Below are positions 42,924 to 50,580 of a stretch of 64,000 bases of DNA, in pieces. The stretch covers positions 212,107 to 276,106 of the forward strand of contig NZ_JADKRS010000005.1 in the NCBI RefSeq assembly GCF_015351075.1, given 5' to 3'. The number at the start of each line of letters is the position of its first letter. Positions within the stretch are counted from its first letter, which is position 1. The translations under genes and the position numbers were made by a program. Origin of the DNA: Clavibacter sp. VKM Ac-2873 (lineage in GTDB: Bacteria; Actinomycetota; Actinomycetes; Actinomycetales; Microbacteriaceae). Under the pieces are notes generated by a model. It was not told where the DNA came from and searched no databases. It saw only the letters and a program-made list of their open reading frames with translations.

Positions 42924-42961
42924 CGACGCGGACGGGCGGCTGAGCCGTCCGTCCGCGTCGT
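42923..42961. terminator. 13-bp hairpin between convergent genes
   Basis: 42923-42935 pairs perfectly with 42949-42961 (core GACGCGGACGG/CCGTCCGCGTC), 13-nt loop that can pair further (GGCT/AGCC). It begins at the GNAT stop codon and ends 7 nt before the stop of the leftward stress-protein gene. Confidence 0.75.
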
Positions 42962-42967
42962 GCTCGT

Positions 42968-43465
42968 TCAGGCGCGGGGTGCGCCCGTGCTGTCGAACAG
43001 GATCCGCGACGCCTCGGCGGACCGCGCGCTGTCGACCATCACGTCGTAGCGGCCGGCGGTCAGCGTCTGGATGGACGCGAAGTCGCGCTTCCCGCGGGTC
43101 GCGTAGTGGCCGACGAAGCCGAACAGCGCGCCCCAGAGCGCGCCGATGCCGACCGCGACGAGGAGGACGCCGAGCCACGCGACGCCGGGCGTGAAGATCC
43201 CGAACAGCAGTCCCAGCATGAGGCCGAACCAGGCGCCGCCCGCGGCCCCGCGCACCGCGGCGCTGCCGTTGGTGACGCGGCCCGTGACGGTCTCGACGGT
43301 GCGCACGTCGTGGCCCACGATCTGCGTCGAGGCGACGGGGAACTCGCGGTCGGACAGCGTGTCGACGGCGGCCTGCGCGTCGGCGTACTCGGTGTAGCTC
43401 GCGATCACCTCGCGGGGCGTGGCCGGGACGGCGTGCGCGCGGGGGTCGGTGCTCGGGGTGGACAT
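42968..43465 (-). CDS. General-stress-protein-17M-like membrane protein
   Basis: A 165-aa protein with an N-terminal YflT-type domain (IASYTEYADAQAAVDTLSDREFP...IVGHDVRTVETVTGR) and a glycine-rich double membrane segment (about 72-118, GGAWFGLMLGLLFGIF and LVAVGIGALWGALFGFVGHY). The C-terminal region ends FDSTGAPRA. Such proteins are common in actinobacteria and linked to general stress response. GAGGAAG precedes the ATG. Divergent from a MarR gene. Confidence 0.8.
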   Translation of the reverse strand: MSTPSTDPRAHAVPATPREVIASYTEYADAQAAVDTLSDREFPVASTQIVGHDVRTVETVTGRVTNGSAAVRGAAGGAWFGLMLGLLFGIFTPGVAWLGVLLVAVGIGALWGALFGFVGHYATRGKRDFASIQTLTAGRYDVMVDSARSAEASRILFDSTGAPRA

Positions 43466-43562
43466 GGGGTCTTCCTCTCGTGTCGATCGATCGGTCCGGA
43501 TGGGACGATATGGTTTGAGGATACCAACGGTCGGCCAGCACGGAGGGGACGGGGATGCGACA

Positions 43563-44039
43563 GTGAGCGAGCTCCCAGGTGCAGGCGGCGCGGACGTCGG
43601 CACCGCGATGGAGCGGGCGGTCCTCGCGATCACCCGCTGGGCGTCGCGGCCGGACGTGCGCCGGCGCATGCTCGCCGCCGAGGGCGAGGCGTTCTCGCCG
43701 ACCGACACCTGGCTCATCGCGCACCTCGCCGAGTCCGGGGCGACCCGCATGCGCGTCCTCGCCGACTGGCAGGGCGTCGACAAGTCGACGATGACCGCGC
43801 ACGTGCGGCGCCTCGAGGAGCGGGGCCTCGTGATCCGCGAGCCCGACCCCGCCGACCGGCGCGCGGTCCTCGTGCGCGCGACGCCCGACGCCGAGCGCGT
43901 GCTCGACCGCAACTCGTCGACGGCGCGCGCCCTCCTCGGCGAGCTCGTGGGGGAGTGGTCCGCGCGCGAGCGGACGGAGCTGATCCGGCTCCTCCGGCGG
44001 TTGGTCGCGGAGATCGAGGCGGAGGGCGCCGACCGGTGA
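43563..44039 (+). CDS. MarR-family transcriptional regulator
   Basis: A 158-aa winged-helix regulator. The recognition region is MRVLADWQGVDKSTMTAHVRRLEERGLV and the wing is REPDPADRRAVLVRATPDAE. The start is uncertain: I chose GTG at 43563, since the predicted helices begin soon after. TGGT-N8-ACCA at 43511-43526 in the upstream region is a possible binding site. No obvious target other than the divergent stress protein. Confidence 0.85.
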   Translation: MSELPGAGGADVGTAMERAVLAITRWASRPDVRRRMLAAEGEAFSPTDTWLIAHLAESGATRMRVLADWQGVDKSTMTAHVRRLEERGLVIREPDPADRRAVLVRATPDAERVLDRNSSTARALLGELVGEWSARERTELIRLLRRLVAEIEAEGADR

Positions 44040-44056
44040 TCCGTCCCGCGCAGCAC

Positions 44057-44086
44057 TTGCTTTCCAACTTGGAAACACTTAGTGTT
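44057..44086 (+). promoter_or_regulatory. Leaderless promoter with two overlapping palindromes
   Basis: -35 TTGCTT (44057-44062), 17-nt spacer, -10 TAGTGT (44080-44085), 7 nt to the ATG at 44093. Between and over the boxes are TTTCCAACTTGGAAA (44061-44075) and AACACTTAGTGTT (44074-44086), both perfect palindromes sharing two bases. Probable operator of the winged-helix regulator encoded second in this operon. Confidence 0.75.
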
Positions 44087-44092
44087 GCCGAC

Positions 44093-44572
44093 ATGGAAAC
44101 ACACGCTCACGACTCCTCGTCCGCCCGCCCCGACGGCCCGTTCGACGCCGACGCCATGCGCGCCGCGGCCGACCGGCTCACCGACCGCCTCCGTTCGCCG
44201 TGGTGGTTCCACGCGCTCCGCGGGCTCAGCGTCGGTGCCCTCGTCTTCGGCATCGCGCCCCGCGCGGACTGGGCGCTCGCGGTCCTCGCGATCGGCCTCG
44301 TCGGCCTCGTCCTGCTGCCCCGCCTCCGCATGTCCGCGGTGGGCTTCTCGAGCGCCCATCCCGACCGCTGGCGCTTCGTGCGGGACGGCGCGCCCTGGTC
44401 GGTCCTCTCGCTCGCCGTCGCCACGGCGGGCATCGCCGTCGCGCTCTTCGCGCGGCAGCTGGGCATCCTCGAGGTCACCGGCATCGCGGCCGGGGTCGCC
44501 GTCGTCGTCGCCCTGCTCGGACCGCTCGCCGACCGGGCCGCCCGCCAGCGCCTCGGCCGCGGGCTCGCCTAG
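44093..44572 (+). CDS. Four-span membrane protein of unknown function
   Basis: A 159-aa protein with a polar N-terminal ~35 residues and four hydrophobic spans near 42-58, 60-78, 104-122 and 124-142, arranged as two pairs. No family identified with certainty. It is co-transcribed with a small winged-helix regulator whose start overlaps its stop (TAGTG). This regulator-plus-membrane-protein layout recurs in actinobacteria. Confidence 0.75.
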   Translation: METHAHDSSSARPDGPFDADAMRAAADRLTDRLRSPWWFHALRGLSVGALVFGIAPRADWALAVLAIGLVGLVLLPRLRMSAVGFSSAHPDRWRFVRDGAPWSVLSLAVATAGIAVALFARQLGILEVTGIAAGVAVVVALLGPLADRAARQRLGRGLA

Positions 44573-44883
44573 TGGCCGCGCCCGCGCCGGAGTTCGACGC
44601 GGTCATCCACGCCCCGCAGCGGCTGCAGATCTGCGCGCTGCTCGCCCGGGCGGGGGAGATCGAGTTCGGCACCCTCCGCGACGCGCTCGCCGTGTCCGAC
44701 GCCACCCTCAGCAAGCACCTCAAGACCCTGTCCGAGTCGGCGATCGTCGAGTCGCGGCGCGTGCAGCAGCCGCGCGGCCAGGCCCGAACGTGGGTCGCGC
44801 TCACGAAGGACGGTCGCCGGCGGCTGGCCGCGCACTTCGCCTTCCTGCAGGGGCTGGATCCGGGCGCCGCGGCGGACGGGTGA
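44572..44883 (+). CDS. Small winged-helix (ArsR/MarR-like, HTH_27) regulator
   Basis: A 103-aa DNA-binding protein. LQICALLARAGEIEFGTLRDALAVSDATLSKHL is the winged-helix with recognition helix, and RTWVALTKDGRRRLAAHFAFLQ is the wing and last helix. GTG start at 44572 overlaps the upstream stop. It has no metal-binding cysteines. It probably represses its own operon through the overlapping palindromes at 44061-44086. Confidence 0.88.
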   Translation: MAAPAPEFDAVIHAPQRLQICALLARAGEIEFGTLRDALAVSDATLSKHLKTLSESAIVESRRVQQPRGQARTWVALTKDGRRRLAAHFAFLQGLDPGAAADG

Positions 44884-44904
44884 CCCGCGGGGCGCAGGCG
44901 GCGC

Positions 44905-44983
44905 GTGAACGTTCACGGGCCGCCTGCATCGGATCCCTTGACGATCTGCCCGCCCGCCCCGTAGCGTCGTCGTGAACGTTCAC
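44905..44983 (+). promoter_or_regulatory. Two identical LacI operators flanking a promoter
   Basis: GTGAACGTTCAC occurs at 44905-44916 and again at 44972-44983, 67 bp apart. Between them lie -35 TTGACG (44938-44943) and -10 TAGCGT (44962-44967, 18-nt spacer). The second operator covers the predicted start site. The palindrome has the central CG typical of LacI-family sites. Confidence 0.85.
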
Positions 44984-45010
44984 GCCGACGACGCCGCGAA
45001 GGGCACCACC

Positions 45011-47044
45011 ATGACCGACCCCACCCCGACCACCTCGACCGCACCCCGCTGGGCGGTCCTCGGCCCGGGCAGCATCGCCCGCCGCTTCCTCTCCCAGCTC
45101 CCCGCGAGCGAGCGCGACGCGCGGCTCGTCGCCGCCGGCAGCTCGAGCGCCGAGCGCGCCGGGGCCTTCGCGGCCGAGGCCGCCGACCACGGCTTCGCCG
45201 ACGTCACGGGCGCCGACTACGACGCGGTCCTCGCGGATCCGGACGTCGACGCCGTCTACGTCTCCACCGTGCACACCGGCCACGCCGACCTCGTGATCCG
45301 CGCGCTCGAGGCAGGCAAGGCCGTCCTCTGCGAGAAGCCGCTCGCCGTGAACCACGGCACCGCGATGGCGCTCGTCGACGCGGCCCGCGAGGCCGGCCTC
45401 CCGCTCGTCGAGGCGTACATGTACCGCTTCCACCCGCAGACGGCGGCGCTCCTCGAGCTGCTGCGCGAGGGCGTGATCGGGGAGGTCGCCCACGTCGACG
45501 CGTCCTTCTCCTTCCGCACCGGATCCCGCACCGGCCGCCTCTACGACACGGCGACCGCGGGCGGCGGGATCCTCGACGTCGGCGGCTACACCGTCACCGC
45601 CGCGGCCGCCGTCGTGCAGGCCGCGACCGGGATCGCCGTCGCCGAGCCGCTCACCCTCGAGGTGGACGGCACCGTCGGGCCGACCGGCGTCGACGAGTGG
45701 TCCGTCGCGCGCGCGACCTACCGCGGCGGCGCCGGGCGGCCGGGCATCACCGCGACCCTCCGCACGGGCGTCGCGCTCGACGAGCCGCAGGCGCTCACGA
45801 TCCACGGCTCGACGGGCCGCATCCACCTCAGCGACCCGTGGACCCTCGGCGACGCGCCCACCATCGAGGTCTCCGTCGTCGGAGAGGAGCCGCGCACCCT
45901 CACGTTCGCGGGCGCGAAGCCGTACGCGATCGAGGCCGACGCCACGACCGACGCCCTCGCGGCCGGCCTCGGCGAGGCCGCGCAGATGACGCTCGACGAG
46001 ACGCTCGCCACGGCCCGCACGCTCGACCGCTGGCGCGCCGCGCTCGAGCTCCGCTACCCCTTCGAGTCCGAGGACGCGGACATCCCGACCGTCTCCGGCC
46101 GGCCGCTCCGCGTCCGCGACGACAGCACCATGCTCTACGGCGAGATCCCCGGCGTCGGCAAGAGCATGTCGCGCCTCGTCATGGGCGTCGACAACCAGCC
46201 CGACCTGGCTCACGCGTCCGCGATCTTCGACCACTTCGTCGAGCAGGGCGGCAACGCCTTCGACACCGGCTACATCTACGGCGGCGGCGTGATGGAGGGG
46301 CGCCTCGGGAGGTGGATCCAGAACCGCGGCATCCGCGAGGACGTCGTCGTCATCACCAAGGGCGCCCACACCCCGCACTGCGACCCCGAGTCGCTCACGA
46401 GCCAGCTGCTCGAGAGCCTCGAGCGGCAGGGCACCGACTACGCCGACATCTACCTCATGCACCGCGACAACCTCGAGGTGCCGGTGGGGGAGTTCGTCGA
46501 CGTGATGGACGAGCACCAGCGCGCCGGACGGATCCGTTCGTACGGCGTCTCGAACTGGACGCCCGAGCGCTTCGACGAGGCGCAGGCGTACGCGAAGGCG
46601 AACGGCCGCGCGGGCTTCCAAGCGCTGAGCGACCACTTCGGCCTGGCCGAGGCGTACGACGTGCCGTGGGCCGGGTGCGTGCACGTCACGGATCCCGCCT
46701 CCAAGGCCTGGCTCGTGGAGCGGCAGATCCCGCTGCTGCCGTGGTCGTCGCAGGCGCGCGGGTTCTTCACGGGCCGCGCCCGCCCCGACGACCTGAGCGA
46801 CCCGGAGCTCGTGCGCTGCTACTACGGCGACGACAACTTCGAGCGCCTGCGTCGCGCCGAGCAGCTGGGCGCGGAGCACGGCGTGCAGGCCACGGCGATC
46901 GCGCTCGCGTACGTGCTCGCGCAGCCGTTCCCGACGTTCCCGCTGTTCGGCCCCCGCACCATCACCGAGGTCCGGTCGTCGATGCGCGGCCTGTCGATCG
47001 AGCTCACCCCGGAGCAGGTGGCGTGGCTGGACCTGCGCGGCTGA
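45011..47044 (+). CDS. Fusion of Gfo/Idh/MocA dehydrogenase and aldo-keto reductase
   Basis: A 677-aa two-enzyme protein. Residues about 12-345 are a Gfo/Idh/MocA oxidoreductase: AVLGPGSIARRFLSQL, the CEKPLAVN motif with the catalytic-type Lys, EAYMYRFHPQ and GGGILDVGGY. Residues about 365-677 are an aldo-keto reductase: FDTGYIYGGG (catalytic Asp/Tyr), VVITKGAHT (Lys), YLMHRDN (His) and SYGVSNWTPERF. Both use NAD(P) on sugars or polyols, so a combined sugar oxidation/reduction, or epimerisation, is plausible. ATG at 45011 with AAGGGC upstream. Controlled by the LacI protein encoded next. A sequencing frameshift cannot join them: the frame is continuous. Confidence 0.88.
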   Translation: MTDPTPTTSTAPRWAVLGPGSIARRFLSQLPASERDARLVAAGSSSAERAGAFAAEAADHGFADVTGADYDAVLADPDVDAVYVSTVHTGHADLVIRALEAGKAVLCEKPLAVNHGTAMALVDAAREAGLPLVEAYMYRFHPQTAALLELLREGVIGEVAHVDASFSFRTGSRTGRLYDTATAGGGILDVGGYTVTAAAAVVQAATGIAVAEPLTLEVDGTVGPTGVDEWSVARATYRGGAGRPGITATLRTGVALDEPQALTIHGSTGRIHLSDPWTLGDAPTIEVSVVGEEPRTLTFAGAKPYAIEADATTDALAAGLGEAAQMTLDETLATARTLDRWRAALELRYPFESEDADIPTVSGRPLRVRDDSTMLYGEIPGVGKSMSRLVMGVDNQPDLAHASAIFDHFVEQGGNAFDTGYIYGGGVMEGRLGRWIQNRGIREDVVVITKGAHTPHCDPESLTSQLLESLERQGTDYADIYLMHRDNLEVPVGEFVDVMDEHQRAGRIRSYGVSNWTPERFDEAQAYAKANGRAGFQALSDHFGLAEAYDVPWAGCVHVTDPASKAWLVERQIPLLPWSSQARGFFTGRARPDDLSDPELVRCYYGDDNFERLRRAEQLGAEHGVQATAIALAYVLAQPFPTFPLFGPRTITEVRSSMRGLSIELTPEQVAWLDLRG

Positions 47045-48039
47045 GCGGAGCGGGTGCGGCCGGCCGCGCCACGATCCACGACGTCGCCTCCGCCGCGGGG
47101 GTGTCGCGCCAGACCGTGACGCGCGCGATGAACGGCATGCCGGGCATCAGCGAGGAGACGAAGCGGCGCGTGCTCGACGCCGCCGATCAGCTCGCGTACC
47201 GGCCGTCGCGGTTCGGGCGCGGGCTCGTCACGGGCGGCGACCACCAGCTCGGCCTGGTGGTCGACGACCTGCGGAACCCGTGGTCGCCGGAGCTCGCGTC
47301 CGCGGTGGTGCGCATCGCCGCGGCCCGGGGCTGGAACGTGTCGCTCGCCGACGTCGGCCTCGCCGCCGACTCCGATCGCATGGTGGAGGCGCTCGGCGCG
47401 CAGACCGACGCCGTGATCGGGACCCTCGGGTCGCGCGCCGCCGAGTGGATCGGGCGGCTCGGCTCGGTGCCCGTCGTCGAGCTGGATCCGCGGGGCGACC
47501 CGCTGCGCGCCGCCGTGCAGCTGGATCCCTCGGAGGCGATCGATGCCCTCGCCGACCACCTCCACGCGGTCGGCGTGCGCCACCCGGTGGTGCTCGACGC
47601 GGCGGTCGCCGCCGGCCCCAGTCCACGCGCCGCCCTGCTCATGCGCGCGTTCGAGGCCCGGGCGATGGAGGTGTCCGTGGTCCGCGCATCCGCGCCCACC
47701 GCGGAGGCCGCCGCGGCCGCGACCGAGCGCGTCGTCGCCCGCCCGCGCGCGGCCGACGCCATCGTCGCCTTCAACGACGTGTGCGCCCTCGGCGTGCTCT
47801 CCGCCTGCCGCCGCGCGGGCGTCGACGTGCCCGGCGACGTGCGCGTGGTCGGCATCGACGGCCTGTCGCTCGGCCGCCTGCTCGCGCCCACCCTGACGAC
47901 GCTCGCGGTGGACCTCGACGAGCTCGCCCGCCACGCGCTCGACCTCGCGGTCGCCATGATCGCGGGCGAGCTGCCGCGCTCCGGACCCGAGGTGATCCGC
48001 ACGGTGCGCCACCAGCTGGTGGTGCGCGAGTCGGCCTGA
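47023..48039 (+). CDS. LacI-family transcriptional regulator
   Basis: A 338-aa repressor. The N-terminal HTH is TIHDVASAAGVSRQTVTRAM with the hinge YRPSRFGRGLVTGG; the periplasmic-binding-like domain follows (IGTLGSRAAEWIGRLG, VAFNDVCALGVLSACR, VVGIDGLSLGRLLAPTLTTL). GTG at 47023 was chosen because GGAGCAG lies 5 nt upstream; the start then overlaps the end of the fusion gene by 22 nt. The two GTGAACGTTCAC sites upstream of the operon are its likely operators, and the inducer is probably a sugar. Confidence 0.9.
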   Translation: MAGPARLSGAGAAGRATIHDVASAAGVSRQTVTRAMNGMPGISEETKRRVLDAADQLAYRPSRFGRGLVTGGDHQLGLVVDDLRNPWSPELASAVVRIAAARGWNVSLADVGLAADSDRMVEALGAQTDAVIGTLGSRAAEWIGRLGSVPVVELDPRGDPLRAAVQLDPSEAIDALADHLHAVGVRHPVVLDAAVAAGPSPRAALLMRAFEARAMEVSVVRASAPTAEAAAAATERVVARPRAADAIVAFNDVCALGVLSACRRAGVDVPGDVRVVGIDGLSLGRLLAPTLTTLAVDLDELARHALDLAVAMIAGELPRSGPEVIRTVRHQLVVRESA

Positions 48040-48048
48040 CGCCCGCGC

Positions 48049-48090
48049 CCGGCGCCCGGCATCCGGCGCCCGACGTCCGGCGCCCGGCGT
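48049..48090. repeat. Three 14-bp direct repeats
   Basis: CCGGCGCCCGGCAT, CCGGCGCCCGACGT and CCGGCGCCCGGCGT in tandem (48049-48062, 48063-48076, 48077-48090), filling the gap between the LacI stop and the stop of the convergent cyclase gene. Each unit contains the palindrome GGCGCC. Confidence 0.75.
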
Positions 48091-48980
48091 CAGAAGACCG
48101 CGATCGGGTTGACGGGCACGCCCGTCAGGCCGTGGATCCGCGGCGGCGCCACGCTGAGCAGGAACGACCAGCGGCCCAGCTCCCGGCACGCGACCGCGAG
48201 CTCCTCGACGGCGGCGCTGTCGACGAGCGGCATGCCGAGCCGGGCCAGGGCGACCATGTGCATGGGCATGGGCACCTCGGGGTCGCTCGGCGGGAAGCCG
48301 TCGCTGACGTCGCCCGCGTAGAGCGCGACGCCGCGCGCGTGCATCCACCGCACCGCGTCGACGGTCATGCCGGGGCCGGGCTCCGCGGCGCCCCAGGCGA
48401 ACGCCCATCCGCTCCGCACGACCAGGGCGTCGCCGGACTCGAGGGCGACGCCCGCGCGCGCCTCCGCGGCGTCGAGGTCGGCGCCCGTGATCGGGTGGCC
48501 CGACGGCAGCCGGCCCTCCGGCGCGAGGTCGAGCAGCACGCCGCGCGTGACGACGCCCTCCGCGAAGGCGGTCGTGGATCCGTGGGCCACATGGCCGCCC
48601 GGGACCGCCTCCCCGAGGGGCCGGCCGGGGTACACGACGCCGTCGATGGGCATGTGCACGACCGCGTCGATGTGCGTCATCGCCGGGTGGTGCGCCGTCA
48701 CGACGAGCACCTCGGACATGCCCATGGGCGGGGTGCCGGTGTGCAGCAGCGCCTGCTGCACGGGCGGCGACGGCGGCGACGGGGGAGCGAACGGCCCGCC
48801 CAGCATCGACGCGGGCTCGACGGGCAGCGCGAGCGACACCCAGCGGCCGGTGCGCACGGCGGTGGCGGCGCGGGCACGGGCGGCGTCGTCGACGAGGTTC
48901 AGGGTGCCGAGCTGGTCGTCGGCGCCCCAGCGGCCGCGGTCGTCGGGGAGCGCGGGCTGCGGGGTGGGTGCTGTGGTCAT
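48090..48980 (-). CDS. Cyclase-family (kynurenine formamidase-like) hydrolase
   Basis: A 296-aa metal-dependent hydrolase. The signature H-x-D-x3-H appears as MTHIDAVVH, with VVTAHHPAMTH before it, and LDLAPEG and VALYAGDVSDGF strands complete the fold. Family members hydrolyse N-formyl or cyclic amide/ester bonds, or cyclise polyketides. Divergent from a MarR gene across a promoter region with two palindromes. The substrate is unknown. Confidence 0.85.
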   Translation of the reverse strand: MTTAPTPQPALPDDRGRWGADDQLGTLNLVDDAARARAATAVRTGRWVSLALPVEPASMLGGPFAPPSPPSPPVQQALLHTGTPPMGMSEVLVVTAHHPAMTHIDAVVHMPIDGVVYPGRPLGEAVPGGHVAHGSTTAFAEGVVTRGVLLDLAPEGRLPSGHPITGADLDAAEARAGVALESGDALVVRSGWAFAWGAAEPGPGMTVDAVRWMHARGVALYAGDVSDGFPPSDPEVPMPMHMVALARLGMPLVDSAAVEELAVACRELGRWSFLLSVAPPRIHGLTGVPVNPIAVF

Positions 48981-49040
48981 GCGCGGTGTCCTGTCGGTCG
49001 TCTCGTCCTCCCGGGGCGAACGCCCCGGACCCCCGAAGAA

Positions 49041-49081
49041 GCAGGTACCTGCATATTACTCACCAACAGGGTCCTGCTGGT
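49041..49081. promoter_or_regulatory. Candidate MarR operators in divergent promoter
   Basis: GCAGGTACCTGC (49041-49052) is a perfect 12-bp palindrome. ACCAACAGGGTCCTGCTGGT (49062-49081) is a 20-bp palindrome with one mismatched pair and an unpaired centre. Between them is CATATTACTC, an AT-rich element. They lie between the cyclase and MarR starts. Confidence 0.6.
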
Positions 49082-49115
49082 ACGAGCGGCGCCGATCATG
49101 CGCGAGGATCGGCAC

Positions 49116-49580
49116 ATGGTCAGGAACGACGACGGGGAGCTCGAGGCGGTCCTCGGGTGGAACGCGGTGAAGGTCGCGCGCATCATCGGCAACCGGATCA
49201 CCGCGGAGCTGGCCGCGCACGACATCAGCCTCGTGCAGTTCGGCGTGCTGTCCTGCCTGGCCGGCGGGACGGAGATGACGTCCGCCGACATCGCGCGCGC
49301 CGTCTTCGTGCGGCCGCAGAGCATGGCCGAGGTGCTCGACGGCATGGAGCGCCGCGGGCTCGTGCAGCGGGTCGGCGTCCGGTCGAAGGGTCGCCGCAAC
49401 CCCGTCCGCATCACCGACGACGGGGAGCGGGCGCTCGCGGCATCGCAGGAGATCGCGACGGGGACGAACGACCTCCGCGGCTACGGGATGAGCGCGGCCG
49501 AGAGCGCGCAGCTGAACGCCCTGCTCCTCACGGTGATCCGGAACGCCGACGAGCAGCCGCCGGAGGATCCGCTGCGCTGA
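49116..49580 (+). CDS. MarR-family transcriptional regulator
   Basis: A 154-aa regulator. SCLAGGTEMTSADIARAVFVRPQSMAEVLDGMERRGLV is the winged-helix region and RRNPVRITDDGERAL is the wing. ATG at 49116 is preferred over one 18 nt upstream because GAGGATC is well placed before it. Likely controls the divergent cyclase-family hydrolase through the palindromes at 49041-49081. Confidence 0.87.
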   Translation: MVRNDDGELEAVLGWNAVKVARIIGNRITAELAAHDISLVQFGVLSCLAGGTEMTSADIARAVFVRPQSMAEVLDGMERRGLVQRVGVRSKGRRNPVRITDDGERALAASQEIATGTNDLRGYGMSAAESAQLNALLLTVIRNADEQPPEDPLR

Positions 49581-49691
49581 GCCGCTGAGCCGAGCTGCTG
49601 CGTCGCTGGCGCCCTTCTCCGCGGCGCCCGTCGTGGCTAGCGTGGCCACGACGGCGCGCGACGACGCCGCCGTCGGACACGAGGAGCAGCC

Positions 49692-50171
49692 ATGCCGCGC
49701 ATCACCCCCACCCTCTGGTTCGGCGAGGAGATCGAGGAGGCGGCCCGGTTCTACGTCGACCTCTTCCCCGGCTCACGGATCACCAGCGCCTCCCGCTACC
49801 CGGACGACGTCCCGGACCCGGCCCTGCGCGGCACGGCCCTCGTCCTCGACCTCGAGCTCGACGGCCAGGTGATCCGCCTGCTCAACGGCGGCCCCGGCAT
49901 GCAGGCGACCGAGGCGGTGTCGCTGTCGATCTCGGTCGCGACCCAGGAGGAGGTCGACCGCTACTGGGACGCCTTCGCGGACGGCGGGACCGAGGGCCGG
50001 TGCGGTTGGGTGCGCGACCGCTGGGGCTTCTGGTGGCAGGTCGTCCCGGAGGCGATGGGGTCCACGATCGGCGGGCCCGACCCCGAGGGCGCCGCGCGCG
50101 CCATGGCCGCGATGATGGGGATGGGCCGGCTCGTCGTGGCCGACCTGCAGGCCGCGTACGACGGGCGCTGA
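49692..50171 (+). CDS. VOC-fold protein, PhnB/3-demethylubiquinone methyltransferase-like
   Basis: A 159-aa protein of the PhnB-like vicinal-oxygen-chelate group (Pfam 3-dmu-9_3-mt). Signature segments: ITPTLWFGEEIEEAARFYVDLF at the start, LLNGGPGM and SISVATQEEVDRYWDAFADGG, and the GWVRDRWGFWWQVVP block. Function unproven for the family. It has no C-P lyase neighbours, so it should not be linked to the phosphonate operon. GAGGAG precedes the ATG. Confidence 0.87.
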   Translation: MPRITPTLWFGEEIEEAARFYVDLFPGSRITSASRYPDDVPDPALRGTALVLDLELDGQVIRLLNGGPGMQATEAVSLSISVATQEEVDRYWDAFADGGTEGRCGWVRDRWGFWWQVVPEAMGSTIGGPDPEGAARAMAAMMGMGRLVVADLQAAYDGR

Positions 50172-50209
50172 CGCCACGCGCCCTCCGGCGCCCTGGCGCG
50201 ATCGAGCAT

Positions 50210-50230
50210 TGTTCGCATAGAATGCGAACA
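50210..50230 (+). promoter_or_regulatory. GntR operator over leaderless promoter
   Basis: TGTTCGCA (50210-50217) and TGCGAACA (50223-50230) form a perfect 8-5-8 inverted repeat whose last base is the first base of the GntR start codon. The -10 box TAGAAT (50218-50223) lies in the centre, 6 nt before the ATG. Autorepression is the obvious reading. Confidence 0.8.
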
Positions 50231-50580
50231 TGCTCATCACGGTGGATCCTGCGGCGCGTGCCTCGCTCGCCGAGCAGGTGGCGACGCAGATCCGCCACGC
50301 CATCGCGCGCGGCGAGCTCGCGAGCGGGGAGCGGCTGCCCTCGGCGCGCGACCTCGCGGCCTCCGTGGACGTGAACATGCACACGGTCCTCCGGGCGTAC
50401 GCCGCCCTGCAGGACGACGGGCTCATCGAGCTGCGGCGCGGTCGCGGCGCGACGGTGATCCGCTCGGGCAACGCCTCGTTCGACCGGCTGCGCGCGCTCG
50501 TGGAGGAGCTCCGCGAGCAGGCGGAGACCCTCGGGGTGCCCATGGACGACCTGTTCACCATGATCAAGGGAGCACGATGA
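50230..50580 (+). CDS. GntR-family regulator, YtrA-like
   Basis: A 116-aa short GntR protein: winged helix SLAEQVATQIRHAIARGELASGERLPSARDLAASVDVN, MHTVLRAYAALQDDGLIELRRGRG, then a short C-terminal helix for dimerisation instead of a large effector domain. YtrA-type members usually control a co-transcribed membrane transporter or protein. The next gene overlaps its stop as ATGA. The operator at 50210-50230 covers its own promoter. Confidence 0.9.
   Translation: MLITVDPAARASLAEQVATQIRHAIARGELASGERLPSARDLAASVDVNMHTVLRAYAALQDDGLIELRRGRGATVIRSGNASFDRLRALVEELREQAETLGVPMDDLFTMIKGAR

Noticed and set aside
49692..50171. PhnB-like protein as part of phosphonate metabolism
   Set aside because: The name is historical; this VOC protein is far from the operon and has no C-P lyase neighbours.
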